This document shows positions 1-7,676 of a stretch of DNA of 64,000 nt, piece after piece. The notes under the pieces were generated by a model, which worked only from the letters and a program-made list of their open reading frames with translations, made no database searches and had not been told where the DNA came from. Location: positions 1-64,000 of the forward strand of contig NZ_BATQ01000014.1 of the NCBI RefSeq assembly GCF_000739635.1, given 5' to 3'. The number at the start of each line of letters is the position of its first letter. Position 1 is the stretch's first letter. The DNA comes from Verrucomicrobium sp. BvORR034. GTDB lineage: Bacteria; Verrucomicrobiota; Verrucomicrobiia; Verrucomicrobiales; Verrucomicrobiaceae. The position numbers and the translations under genes are program-made.

Positions 1-2044
1 TGCCGTCGATGGCGTGGGCCACGGTGAAGCCGTTTTGCTCGAAGTCGGCGGTTGCTTCCTTAAACCGGATGTCCACCGGGCCGCCCACGTTCAGCGTGGT
101 GCTGGGTTGGGGGGCGGAGGCTTCATCGCGATGGAAGACTTCTTTGCGACCCGCATCCAGCGCCACCACCTGGAAACCCGCCGTGCGGGACCCGGTGTTG
201 CCGTCGGTGCGGTTCCACACCACGATGGAGTCCACCGGCACTTCCTGATGGAGGTCCACCTCCCACCAGGGATCGTCCTGCTGGGAGCAGTGACTGACGG
301 ACTTCTTCGCATAGTCGCCGTCGGTATTGCCGTCCGCCGCCAGCTTGGCCGGCCCTTCGAATCCGGTGGAGGATTGCGTGGCGAGCCCTGCGGGAGCCAG
401 GTTCTTTCCTGCGGAGTAAACTTGCACCTCTGCCAGATGCAGAATGCGGGATTTCCCTGGTAGGGTGACGCGAACGAAGCGGGCCTTGGGGCGGCCCTTT
501 TCGGGCGTGGCGGCTTCGGCGAGCACCTTGAACTCGCTGAGCACAAAGTTGCCTCCTCCCGAGCGGCCGGGGCCTTTGCCAGGCAGCCGGTCATCAGGCA
601 GGGCTTCTATGCGGATGCCGGTGATGCCTCCTGGCGCCACGGCCTCCAGCTGGTGGGTGTCGGACTCCGCCGCTTCAATCAGCAGGGAATGGTCCGGCTG
701 CTTCTCCAGGCGCGCGCCCTTCTCTGAGCGGGCCGAGGCGAGCTCCACCGGCTGCCAGCGCGTGGGTTGTTTCATCGTTGCCTCCCATGCGGCCAGTTCT
801 TCCACGAGTGCAGGCGGGGCTGGTGCCTTCAACTGGGTTTCCAGCGCCAGGATCTCCTTCTGCAAGGTCTCCATGCGATCCCGCTGCGCGGGGTCGGGCA
901 CGGCCAGGGTGGGCGTTTCGTCCGCCCGGTCGTTGTCCGCCGTCTGGTTGAAGATGGCGAAGAACTCGTAGTACTCCTGTTGGGTGATGGGGTCGAACTT
1001 GTGCGTGTGGCATTGCGCGCAGCCCAGGGTGAGCCCCATCCACACCTGCATGGTGGTGCCGATGCGGTCCTTCACGGCGGCCACACGGAACTCCTCGTCA
1101 TCCGTACCGCCCTCGGTGTTGGTCATCGTGTTGCGATGAAAGGCGGTGGCGATCAGCTGCTCTTGCGTGGGATTTTTCAGGAGGTCGCCCGCCAGTTGAT
1201 CCCGGGTGAACTGGTCATAGGGCTCGTTGCGATTGAAGGCATCGATCACCCAGTCGCGATATGGCCAGATGTTCAGCCGCAGAGGATCGCTGCCGTATCC
1301 AGCGGAGTCAGCATAGCGCGCCAGATCGAGCCAGACGCGAGCCCAGCGTTCGCCGTAGGCCGGTTGGGCCAGGTAGTGGTCCACCATGCGCTCGTAGGCA
1401 TCGGGGCGCTGGTCATCGACAAAGCTCTTCACTTCAGCCGGAGAAGGCGGCAGGCCGGTGAGGTCCAGAGCGACGCGGCGGATAAGCGTGTGGCGGTCGG
1501 CTTGCGGTGCAGGGGTCAGCCCTTCAGCCTTGAGATGCTTCTGCACAAACGCGTCCACAGGAGCCATTGATGCCGTGGGCGGAGTGGGTTTCACGGGCTT
1601 CTGAAAAGCCCAGTGTTCCGCGTAGGGTGCCCCCTGGGTGATCCACTTCTTCATCACCTCGATCTCGCGGGAGGTGAGCGCGTGCCCCTCTTTTGGCGGG
1701 GGCATGACCTCATCGGGATCGGTCGTCAGGATGCGCGCCATGATGTCGCTGGCCCCGGCATCGCCGGGTTTGATGGCCTGCACGCCATCCCGGTCCTTGA
1801 TGGCTTCAGCGCGCAGATCCAGCCGCAGCTTCGCCTTCCGGGATCCCTCGTCCGCCCCGTGACAGTGGTAGCACTTGGCAGAGATGATCGGGCGCACATC
1901 CTTGTTGAAGTCCACCACCGCTGGGACAGGCAGGTTCTTAAACACATCACCATGAGGATTCTCCTCGGCCAGGGCGAGAACGGGTGCTCCCAGCAGGGCC
2001 AGGGGAAGCAAACGGCAGAGGGGGGCAGGTATGGCGGAGCTCAT
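1..2044 (-). CDS. PSD1 / DUF1549-DUF1553 cytochrome-like secreted protein with discoidin domain (3' end outside window)
   Basis: The C-terminal part lies beyond the window edge. The reading frame starts with ATG at 2044 and opens with a signal peptide (hydrophobic run LLPLALLGAPVLALA). Next comes a cytochrome-like PSCyt1 segment with CYHCH at about residues 58-62 in the context DVRPIISAKCYHCHG. A DUF1549 (PSCyt2) region follows, with DLTGLPPSPAEV, the GERWARVWLDLARYADSAGY region and a second CAQCH motif. Further on is a discoidin (F5/8 type C)-like stretch (FEGPAKLAADGNTDG, WWEVDLHQEVPVDSIVVWN). The C-terminal DUF1553 domain is presumably outside the window. Such proteins are abundant in Planctomycetes and Verrucomicrobia, are encoded with sulfatases or DUF1501 proteins, and are thought to act in the cell envelope, but their reaction is not established. 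The discoidin insert suggests carbohydrate binding (inference). Confidence 0.88.
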   Translation of the reverse strand, partial: MSSAIPAPLCRLLPLALLGAPVLALAEENPHGDVFKNLPVPAVVDFNKDVRPIISAKCYHCHGADEGSRKAKLRLDLRAEAIKDRDGVQAIKPGDAGASDIMARILTTDPDEVMPPPKEGHALTSREIEVMKKWITQGAPYAEHWAFQKPVKPTPPTASMAPVDAFVQKHLKAEGLTPAPQADRHTLIRRVALDLTGLPPSPAEVKSFVDDQRPDAYERMVDHYLAQPAYGERWARVWLDLARYADSAGYGSDPLRLNIWPYRDWVIDAFNRNEPYDQFTRDQLAGDLLKNPTQEQLIATAFHRNTMTNTEGGTDDEEFRVAAVKDRIGTTMQVWMGLTLGCAQCHTHKFDPITQQEYYEFFAIFNQTADNDRADETPTLAVPDPAQRDRMETLQKEILALETQLKAPAPPALVEELAAWEATMKQPTRWQPVELASARSEKGARLEKQPDHSLLIEAAESDTHQLEAVAPGGITGIRIEALPDDRLPGKGPGRSGGGNFVLSEFKVLAEAATPEKGRPKARFVRVTLPGKSRILHLAEVQVYSAGKNLAPAGLATQSSTGFEGPAKLAADGNTDGDYAKKSVSHCSQQDDPWWEVDLHQEVPVDSIVVWNRTDGNTGSRTAGFQVVALDAGRKEVFHRDEASAPQPSTTLNVGGPVDIRFKEATADFEQNGFTVAHAIDG

Positions 2045-2411
2045 GCGCGCTGAAAGAAGCTAATAAGGGGCCTGGGCGTTCAAACTATCACTTCAACAAA
2101 TGTTCCCGGCAGGACGAGTGTAACGAAAATTCGCTACAATTTCGAAATGTCGCGAGGCAGGGACAGCCTTCTATTATCCCCTACTCGCCTCCGGAGGGAT
2201 AGGCTGAATCCCTGTAGTAAGTGCCCATTTTTGGCCCAAAGGCTTTTGGGGGCAGCGCGTGCGTCCGCTGGCTCGCGACGGGGAGGAGCCTGAGTTCAGG
2301 AAACAAGGGCGCCTCCGTGCGGGGCCGGCATCGTGATTTGACCGGAGCCAGCCGCCGCCGGTCGTTTTGACCGGTCGCCCAAGTGATGTTAAAAGGAGCC
2401 TTCCAACGCGT
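2045..2411. other. Divergent intergenic region without a recognised gene
   Basis: This 367 bp stretch separates the divergent PSD1 gene and the small lipoprotein gene and should hold both promoters. Visible items are an exact palindrome ATTTCGAAAT at 2139-2148 within an AT-rich patch upstream of the PSD1 gene, paired TTTGACCGG strings near 2336-2373, and AAAAGGAGCC at 2392-2400, a good ribosome binding site for the gene starting at 2412. No small gene or RNA was recognised. Confidence 0.5.
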
Positions 2412-2831
2412 ATGAAGTCCTTGAGGTCAGTAGTCAGTGTGGTCGCGAGTTTGGTTGGCCTGGTCCTTGCCTCCTGTGTCGGCACGGAGGACGAGGCGAA
2501 CCCAGGAAGAACAGTGGTGCTCAGGTACAAGGACTTTGGTCCGCAGGCGGCAGCCTACGAGTTGCTGGGTTACGAATGGCCCCAGTGGGAGACCCAGGGA
2601 TCGGGCGACCCGACAGAGGTGTCGGAGATTGGCGTGGTCGTGTACCGCGGCCTGCCACTCAGCGCCGTGCAGCAGATCTACCCTGTGGTCCGGGGCAGGC
2701 AGGACTACCGATATGTCTCCTATGATCAGGCCGTGGACTATTGTGACCGGATGTTGCAGGAGAGCGGTGATTTGCTTGGACATCTCAAGCAGACCCGGAG
2801 GACGATCGAGGCCCATCTCGGTGAGCCTTAG
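2412..2831 (+). CDS. Small lipoprotein of unknown function
   Basis: This is a 139-residue protein. The ATG at 2412 was chosen because AGGAG lies about a dozen bases upstream and because it gives a clean lipoprotein signal: basic N-terminus (MKSLR), hydrophobic core, then the lipobox LASC with Cys near residue 20. An upstream in-frame start at 2367 would bury the signal peptide. The mature part is mixed alpha/beta in appearance (YKDFGPQAAAYELLGYEW, PVVRGRQDYRYVSYDQAVDY) and ends in a charged helix. I do not recognise the family. The gene stands alone, convergent with the DUF1501 gene across a repeat-filled gap. Confidence 0.7.
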   Translation: MKSLRSVVSVVASLVGLVLASCVGTEDEANPGRTVVLRYKDFGPQAAAYELLGYEWPQWETQGSGDPTEVSEIGVVVYRGLPLSAVQQIYPVVRGRQDYRYVSYDQAVDYCDRMLQESGDLLGHLKQTRRTIEAHLGEP

Positions 2832-3308
2832 AAGTGAGTGACCGTATCCCTTGCTTGCAAGTTTCGCCCCGCTCTGATAGAACGGCGGAAGTTGCTCTAA
2901 AGGATGTTGAAATGCCTTGGCCACTATGAGCTCTGACGTTGCTTGCCCCTGACAAGACCAAGTTATCTGCCCGGTCGCCCGCACCTGAACGCATTCTCCC
3001 GAATGCATCCACGAGCGTCCCTCCCACACCGCCGCAGACGCAACCCGTGGCTGCGTTTGTAAAAACGCGGTCAAGACGTCGCTTGCCTCTGCAAGACCAA
3101 GCCACCCATCCCGGCCGCCCGCACCTGAACGCATTCTTACGAATGCATCCACGAGTTTCCTTCCCGCACCGCCGCAGACGCAACTCGTGGCTGCGTTTGT
3201 GAAAACGCGGTCAGGACGTCGCTTGTCTCTCACAAGACCAAGCTATCCACCTGAACGCATTCTCGCGAATACTTGAAATAGCTGCAACCAGGCTAGGGCG
3301 ATCTGCCC
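2832..3308. repeat. About 2.4 tandem copies of a 140-bp nested-palindrome repeat between convergent genes
   Basis: Unit starts (GACGTYGCTTG) fall at 2935, 3075 and 3215, giving an exact period of 140 bp; the third copy is shortened and ends near 3271. Each unit holds two small palindromes, GAACGCATTC..GAATGC and GCGTTTGT.AAAACGCG. These two are themselves arms of a larger imperfect inverted repeat (CATCCACGAG facing CTCGTGGCTG; about 20 of 29 positions pair). The rest of the 477 bp gap shows no gene. It sits between the 3' ends of the lipoprotein gene and the DUF1501 gene. Confidence 0.85.
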
Positions 3309-4766
3309 CTACGCCAGCAGCTCCGTCACCACTCTTGCTTCGGCGTTTTCCACGAGCACTTGATCAGTGCCATTGCGCTTGTAGGTGAGCTTCTTTGGAT
3401 CGAGACCGAAGAGGTGGAGGAGGGTGGCGTGGTAGTCGTAGTGATTCACGACGTTCTCGACGGCGTGGTGGCCGAACTCATCGGTGGCACCATGGACGTG
3501 GCCGCCTTTAAAACCGCCGCCGGCGACCCACATGCTGAAGCCGTAGGTGTTGTGGTCGCGTCCGACCTTGCTGCGGTCGTTGTTGCCACCGGCACGGTTC
3601 TGGATGACGGGAAGGCGGCCCATTTCTCCGCCCCAGTGGACGACCGTGCTGTCCAGCAGTCCGCGGTCCTTGAGATCAATGACGAGGGCGGCAGCTGGCT
3701 TGTCCACGTACTTGCAGGCGGCGGGCAGGCTGGTGCCGATGGAGGCGTGGTGGTCCCAGGTCTGGTTGCCCGTGAAGAGGCTCACAAAGCGGACACCGCG
3801 CTCAACAAGGCGACGGGCGATGAGGCAGCGGGTGCCAAACTCCTGGGTGGCGGGATCGTCAATGCCGTAGAGTTTCCTTGTACCCTCGCTCTCCTTGGTG
3901 ATGTCGAGCGCCTCCTTGGCTGCGGTCTGCATACGGGCGGCCAGTTCGAAGCTCTGGATGCGGGCTTCAAGGTCGAACTCACCGGGACGGCGGGCGAGGT
4001 GCTGCTGGTTGAGCTGGCCGAGGAAACCGAGGTAGCGGTCCTGGGCCTCGCCACGGAGGGACATGGGGGCGTCGAGGTTGAGGATGCGGGGCTCGCGGGG
4101 ACGGATGACAGTGCCCTGGTAGAGGGAAGGCAACCAGCCGTTGGACCAGTTGTCCACGCCCAGCACGGGCACCCCGCGAGGGTCGGTGAGCGCAACATAG
4201 GCAGGGAGATCCTGGTTCTCAGAGCCAAGCCCGTAGGTCACCCAACTCCCCAGGGTGGGGCGGCCGCCGACGATGCGGCCGTTCATGAGGGCGTAAATGG
4301 ACTGGCCGTGATTGTTCACGCCGGTGTGCATGGACCGGATGAGCGTGATGTCATCGGCGATGCTGCCCATGTGCGGCACGAGTTCCGACATCTCCATGCC
4401 GCTCTGGCCGTGTTTCTTGAACTTCCAGGGGCTGCCCATCATCTCCAGGCTGGCACCGGCGGCATCATCCTGTTTGATCTCGCCGGTGTAGCTCTTGCCG
4501 TCGTGTTTGGTGAGCTCGGGTTTGGGGTCAAAGAGGTCGATGTGGCTGGGGCCGCCCTGCATGAACATGGAGATCATGGCCTTGGCTTGCGGCGGCTTGT
4601 GGGCGGGCTTGGCCAACAGGTCGAAGTGCTGGGCCTTGAGCCGCTCGCTGGAGGCCAGCAGGCCTTCTTGCTTCAACAACCAGGCCAGCGCCACGGATCC
4701 GATGCCGTAGGCGTTCGAGGAAAGAAAGTGGCGGCGGGAGAAGGGATTGCAGGCTCCAGTGTTCAT
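3309..4766 (-). CDS. DUF1501 domain-containing protein
   Basis: This is a 485-residue protein, homologous in pattern to the sulfatase-like DUF1501 family that accompanies PSD1 proteins. Hallmarks visible are MQGGPSHIDLFDPKP, the long HHASIGTSLPAACKYVDKP region, VVHWGGEMGRLP and GGFKGGHVHGATDEFG near the C-terminus. The N-terminus (FSRRHFLSSNAYGIGSVALAWLL) looks like a twin-arginine export signal, so I take the ATG at 4766; the longer frame from 4832 would overlap the upstream PSD1 gene. The stop of that PSD1 gene lies 43 bp upstream, so the two are probably one operon. Its biochemical activity is not established; an envelope role in breakdown of sulfated or complex polymers is an inference from family context. 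Confidence 0.92.
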   Translation of the reverse strand: MNTGACNPFSRRHFLSSNAYGIGSVALAWLLKQEGLLASSERLKAQHFDLLAKPAHKPPQAKAMISMFMQGGPSHIDLFDPKPELTKHDGKSYTGEIKQDDAAGASLEMMGSPWKFKKHGQSGMEMSELVPHMGSIADDITLIRSMHTGVNNHGQSIYALMNGRIVGGRPTLGSWVTYGLGSENQDLPAYVALTDPRGVPVLGVDNWSNGWLPSLYQGTVIRPREPRILNLDAPMSLRGEAQDRYLGFLGQLNQQHLARRPGEFDLEARIQSFELAARMQTAAKEALDITKESEGTRKLYGIDDPATQEFGTRCLIARRLVERGVRFVSLFTGNQTWDHHASIGTSLPAACKYVDKPAAALVIDLKDRGLLDSTVVHWGGEMGRLPVIQNRAGGNNDRSKVGRDHNTYGFSMWVAGGGFKGGHVHGATDEFGHHAVENVVNHYDYHATLLHLFGLDPKKLTYKRNGTDQVLVENAEARVVTELLA

Positions 4767-4809
4767 GGGGCAAAGGGCAGAAAATAGGGGTTCCGGAAGG
4801 GGGAATCGG

Positions 4810-7536
4810 TCAGTCAACGTAGAGGAATTCATTCGCGCTCATGAGCGCGTGGCAGAGGGCCGCCAGACTGAGCAGAGCGGGGTCGGCGTTGGTCTTGGAT
4901 GGCGGTCCCACGGCGTATTCCAGCGGGGCAGGATGATCCTTGTAAAAGGCCATCTGGGCGGTCACAAATTCCACGGCGCGGGCGGTCTCCTCCGGCACGG
5001 CCGGGCGGCCGTAGGCCAGTTCATAGGCGCGGCGCACCTGGGCGATCACATCGGCCGGGCGTTCCTTTTGCAGGCGGCTGGCGAAGAGTTGGGCGTACTC
5101 CCGCATGGAGCCGTTGTTCATGAGCAACAGAGACTGCGGGCTCACCGTGGTGCGGGGACGCTCCGCGCAGTTTGGCTCCATCATGCTGGGAGCGTCAAAG
5201 GTCTCCAGCATGCCCAAAGGCCGGGTGCGGCGCGCCTGGATGTAGATGCTGCGCCGGTATTCCTCGCCGTTCAGCGGGATGATTTTGCCGGTCTGCCGCC
5301 CTGCCGTGTCGGCGGTGTCGATGCCCACCACCACCTGGCCTTCTTCATTGTACATGATGGGCACAGGCGGGCCGAACATCTTGGGGGTGAGCTTGCCTGT
5401 CACCGTGATCATGGCGTCCCGCAGGGACTCAGCTTCCAAGCGGCGCACATTCATGCGGCCCACCAGCGCGTTGTCGGGGTCGAGCTGTTCTTTCCTCGCA
5501 TCCCGCGTGGAGGCCTGGCGGTAGGCATGGCTCGTCATGATCAGCCGGTGCAGCTTCTTCATGCTCCAGCCTTCCTTCATGAAGCGGTCTGCCAGCCAGT
5601 CCAGCAGTTCGGGATGGCTCGGAAGCTGTCCCAGATGGCCGAAGTCCCCCGCGCTGGTGACGATGCCGCGGCCGAAGTGGTGCATCCACACGCGGTTGAC
5701 CATCACGCGAGCCAGCAGGGGATGGGTGCCATCGGTGAGCGACTGGGCAAAGGCCAGGCGACGTCCGCTGGTGGGCAGGCTGTTGTTTTTGACGGGAACA
5801 TCCACGTTCCTGCTGCCGCCCAGGACGGTGAGGTCACCCGGGGTTACTGCTTTCTTTGGTTGGTCGGGATCGCCCCGGTGGAAGATGTATGTCACCGGCA
5901 CGGTGGCCCCCACGGGCTCGGTTAGAGCCTGGACGAACTCCTCCTTCGGCTTCTTCGCCCGCACGGCGGCGGCGGCATCCGCCATGGTCTTCAGATCGGC
6001 GGCGTGTTTGGTCTTGTAGGTCGTGTCGTAGAGATAGAGCGATCCGCCGCTGAGCTTGTTGATGCTGGGGTGCTTGGCCAGCAGCTTCACCTGCTCCGGC
6101 GTGCGCTTCTTCGCCTCCGTTTTGTAAGCGGTGCGTAGCGGATCACGCAGGGCCTCTTCACGTTTGGCGAGTTCCTTCTCCAGGGTGGCGTCAATGAATT
6201 CGGCCTGCTTGGCAAGACGGACATCGTCCAGCTTCTTCGCCTCCACCTCGATGGCAGCAGCCTCGGCGCGCTGAGTGTCACTCATCAGGGAGACGAGACG
6301 GGCATTGGGGGCCTTCCACTTTTTCCAGTCCAGGGCGGGTTCGAGGAGTGCGCGAATGCGATGGTAGTCCGCGTGGGTGATGGGGTCGTACCGATGGTCA
6401 TGGCACTGGGCGCAGTCGATGGTCATGCCATAGAGGGCGCTGCCCATGATCTTGATGGTATCGGCCAGCACCGCGTTGCGGGAGGTCTTGTCGTCCATGG
6501 CACCTGTGCCATCCGCAGCCATGCGCAGGAAGCCGGTGGCGGCCAGTTTGTCCGCTGCGTCTGCAGAGAGGTTGCGGTAGGGCTGGGGCACCATTTCATC
6601 CCCGGCGAGCTGCTCGCGGACAAACTGGTCAAAGGGCTTGTCCTGATTCAGAGACTTGATGACGTAGTCGCGGAAGCGAAAGGCGTGAAGTCTCTCCGTG
6701 TCCTTTTCCGTGTAGCCGTCAGAGTCAGAATAGCCCGCTACATCCAGCCAGTGGCGGCCCCAACGCTCGCCATAGTGAGGTGACTCCAGCAGGCGGGTGA
6801 TGAGCCGGTCATAAGCGCCTGGCCGGGTGTCTGCCACGTAGGCGGCCACCTCTTCCGGGGTGGGCGGCAGGCCGGTCAGGTCAAAGGTCACACGGCGCAC
6901 CAGGGAGGCAGGGCTGGTTTCCGGAGACAACTCCAGGCCCTGCTGGCGCAAGCGGTAGAGCAGAAAGGCGTCGATGGGGTTCTCCGCCTCTGGCCCCATG
7001 TCGGGCACCCGGGGTGACTGAATCGGCTGGAAGGCCCACCAGGCGCGTTCCTCATCGGTGAAGGCGTATTCCGGTCCCAGTTTCTCCGGTTCTGGCCGGG
7101 CGGTGTTCGCGCCCTGATTGACCCACTGTTCCACGATGGCAATCTCCGCGTCGCTCAGCTTCTTGGCCCCTTTGGGCATCTCACCGGATTTCAGCATCTC
7201 CAGGAGGAGGCTTTCATGGGCTTTTCCGGGCACAATCGCGGGGCCGGTGTCGCCCCCCTGGGCGAGAGAACGACGGAGCCGCACGTCCAGGCCTCCTTTG
7301 ACCTCGCCGTCCTCCCCATGGCAGTGGAAGCAATGCGCCTTCAAGACCGGGCGCACATCCTTCTCATAGGTCAGGCTCTGGCCTGGCCGGGACCCTGGTG
7401 CAGGGGCCGCAGCATGGAGCAGCGATCCTGCCAGACTGGAGGCTGCCACAACGGCGAGCACGACAATCTGACGGTGATGAAGGAGGGGGAGAGACGGGGA
7501 CATGAACGCCTGGGCCACATGGCCCGATGCGTTCAA
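4810..7536 (-). CDS. PSD1 / PSCyt1-DUF1549-DUF1553 protein
   Basis: This 908-residue secreted protein has the complete family architecture. It has a signal-like hydrophobic N-terminus, a PSCyt1 domain with CFHCHG near residues 69-74, a DUF1549 region (DLTGLPPTPEEVAAYV, YGERWGRHWLDVAGYSDSDGY), a second CAQCH motif near residue 375, a Lys/Glu-rich linker that may form a coiled coil (about 420-500), and C-terminal DUF1553 (MVNRVWMHHFGRGIV, LEAESLRDAMI, NCAERPRTTVSPQSLLLMNN). The start used is a TTG at 7536 because GGAGGG lies 5-8 bases upstream; the ATG at 7503 has no such site. It is followed by the DUF1501 gene in the same direction, the usual pairing in this phylum. Confidence 0.92.
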   Translation of the reverse strand: MNASGHVAQAFMSPSLPLLHHRQIVVLAVVAASSLAGSLLHAAAPAPGSRPGQSLTYEKDVRPVLKAHCFHCHGEDGEVKGGLDVRLRRSLAQGGDTGPAIVPGKAHESLLLEMLKSGEMPKGAKKLSDAEIAIVEQWVNQGANTARPEPEKLGPEYAFTDEERAWWAFQPIQSPRVPDMGPEAENPIDAFLLYRLRQQGLELSPETSPASLVRRVTFDLTGLPPTPEEVAAYVADTRPGAYDRLITRLLESPHYGERWGRHWLDVAGYSDSDGYTEKDTERLHAFRFRDYVIKSLNQDKPFDQFVREQLAGDEMVPQPYRNLSADAADKLAATGFLRMAADGTGAMDDKTSRNAVLADTIKIMGSALYGMTIDCAQCHDHRYDPITHADYHRIRALLEPALDWKKWKAPNARLVSLMSDTQRAEAAAIEVEAKKLDDVRLAKQAEFIDATLEKELAKREEALRDPLRTAYKTEAKKRTPEQVKLLAKHPSINKLSGGSLYLYDTTYKTKHAADLKTMADAAAAVRAKKPKEEFVQALTEPVGATVPVTYIFHRGDPDQPKKAVTPGDLTVLGGSRNVDVPVKNNSLPTSGRRLAFAQSLTDGTHPLLARVMVNRVWMHHFGRGIVTSAGDFGHLGQLPSHPELLDWLADRFMKEGWSMKKLHRLIMTSHAYRQASTRDARKEQLDPDNALVGRMNVRRLEAESLRDAMITVTGKLTPKMFGPPVPIMYNEEGQVVVGIDTADTAGRQTGKIIPLNGEEYRRSIYIQARRTRPLGMLETFDAPSMMEPNCAERPRTTVSPQSLLLMNNGSMREYAQLFASRLQKERPADVIAQVRRAYELAYGRPAVPEETARAVEFVTAQMAFYKDHPAPLEYAVGPPSKTNADPALLSLAALCHALMSANEFLYVD

Positions 7537-7676
7537 CTACGACCCTCCAACCCCGCTCTTTCCTCAGGGCCCGGAAACGGCCCTGGATTGACAATCTTTT
7601 TAAGAAAGCGGTACTTTTATGTCGTCTCCGGCGACCTCATCAGGGGAGCGAGGGGTAAACTTGCCTCCGAAATGCA

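Noticed and set aside
2427-3233. 268-codon open frame on the minus strand spanning lipoprotein gene and repeats
   Set aside because: Its translation includes the 140-bp repeat three-fold and crosses the lipoprotein gene; no start signal.
2935-3271. CRISPR-like repeat array
   Set aside because: The period is 140 bp with diverged units and no short conserved repeat with unique spacers, and no cas genes are nearby.
3360-4787. Long open frame (475 codons) on the plus strand
   Set aside because: It lies antisense to the DUF1501 gene; its Val/Gly/Ala-rich, low-complexity translation is a mirror of GC-rich codon use.
7565-7585. Hairpin CAGGGCC / GGCCCTG between the penicillin-binding protein and PSD1 genes
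   Set aside because: It has only seven base pairs and no T tract on either strand; not enough to call a terminator.
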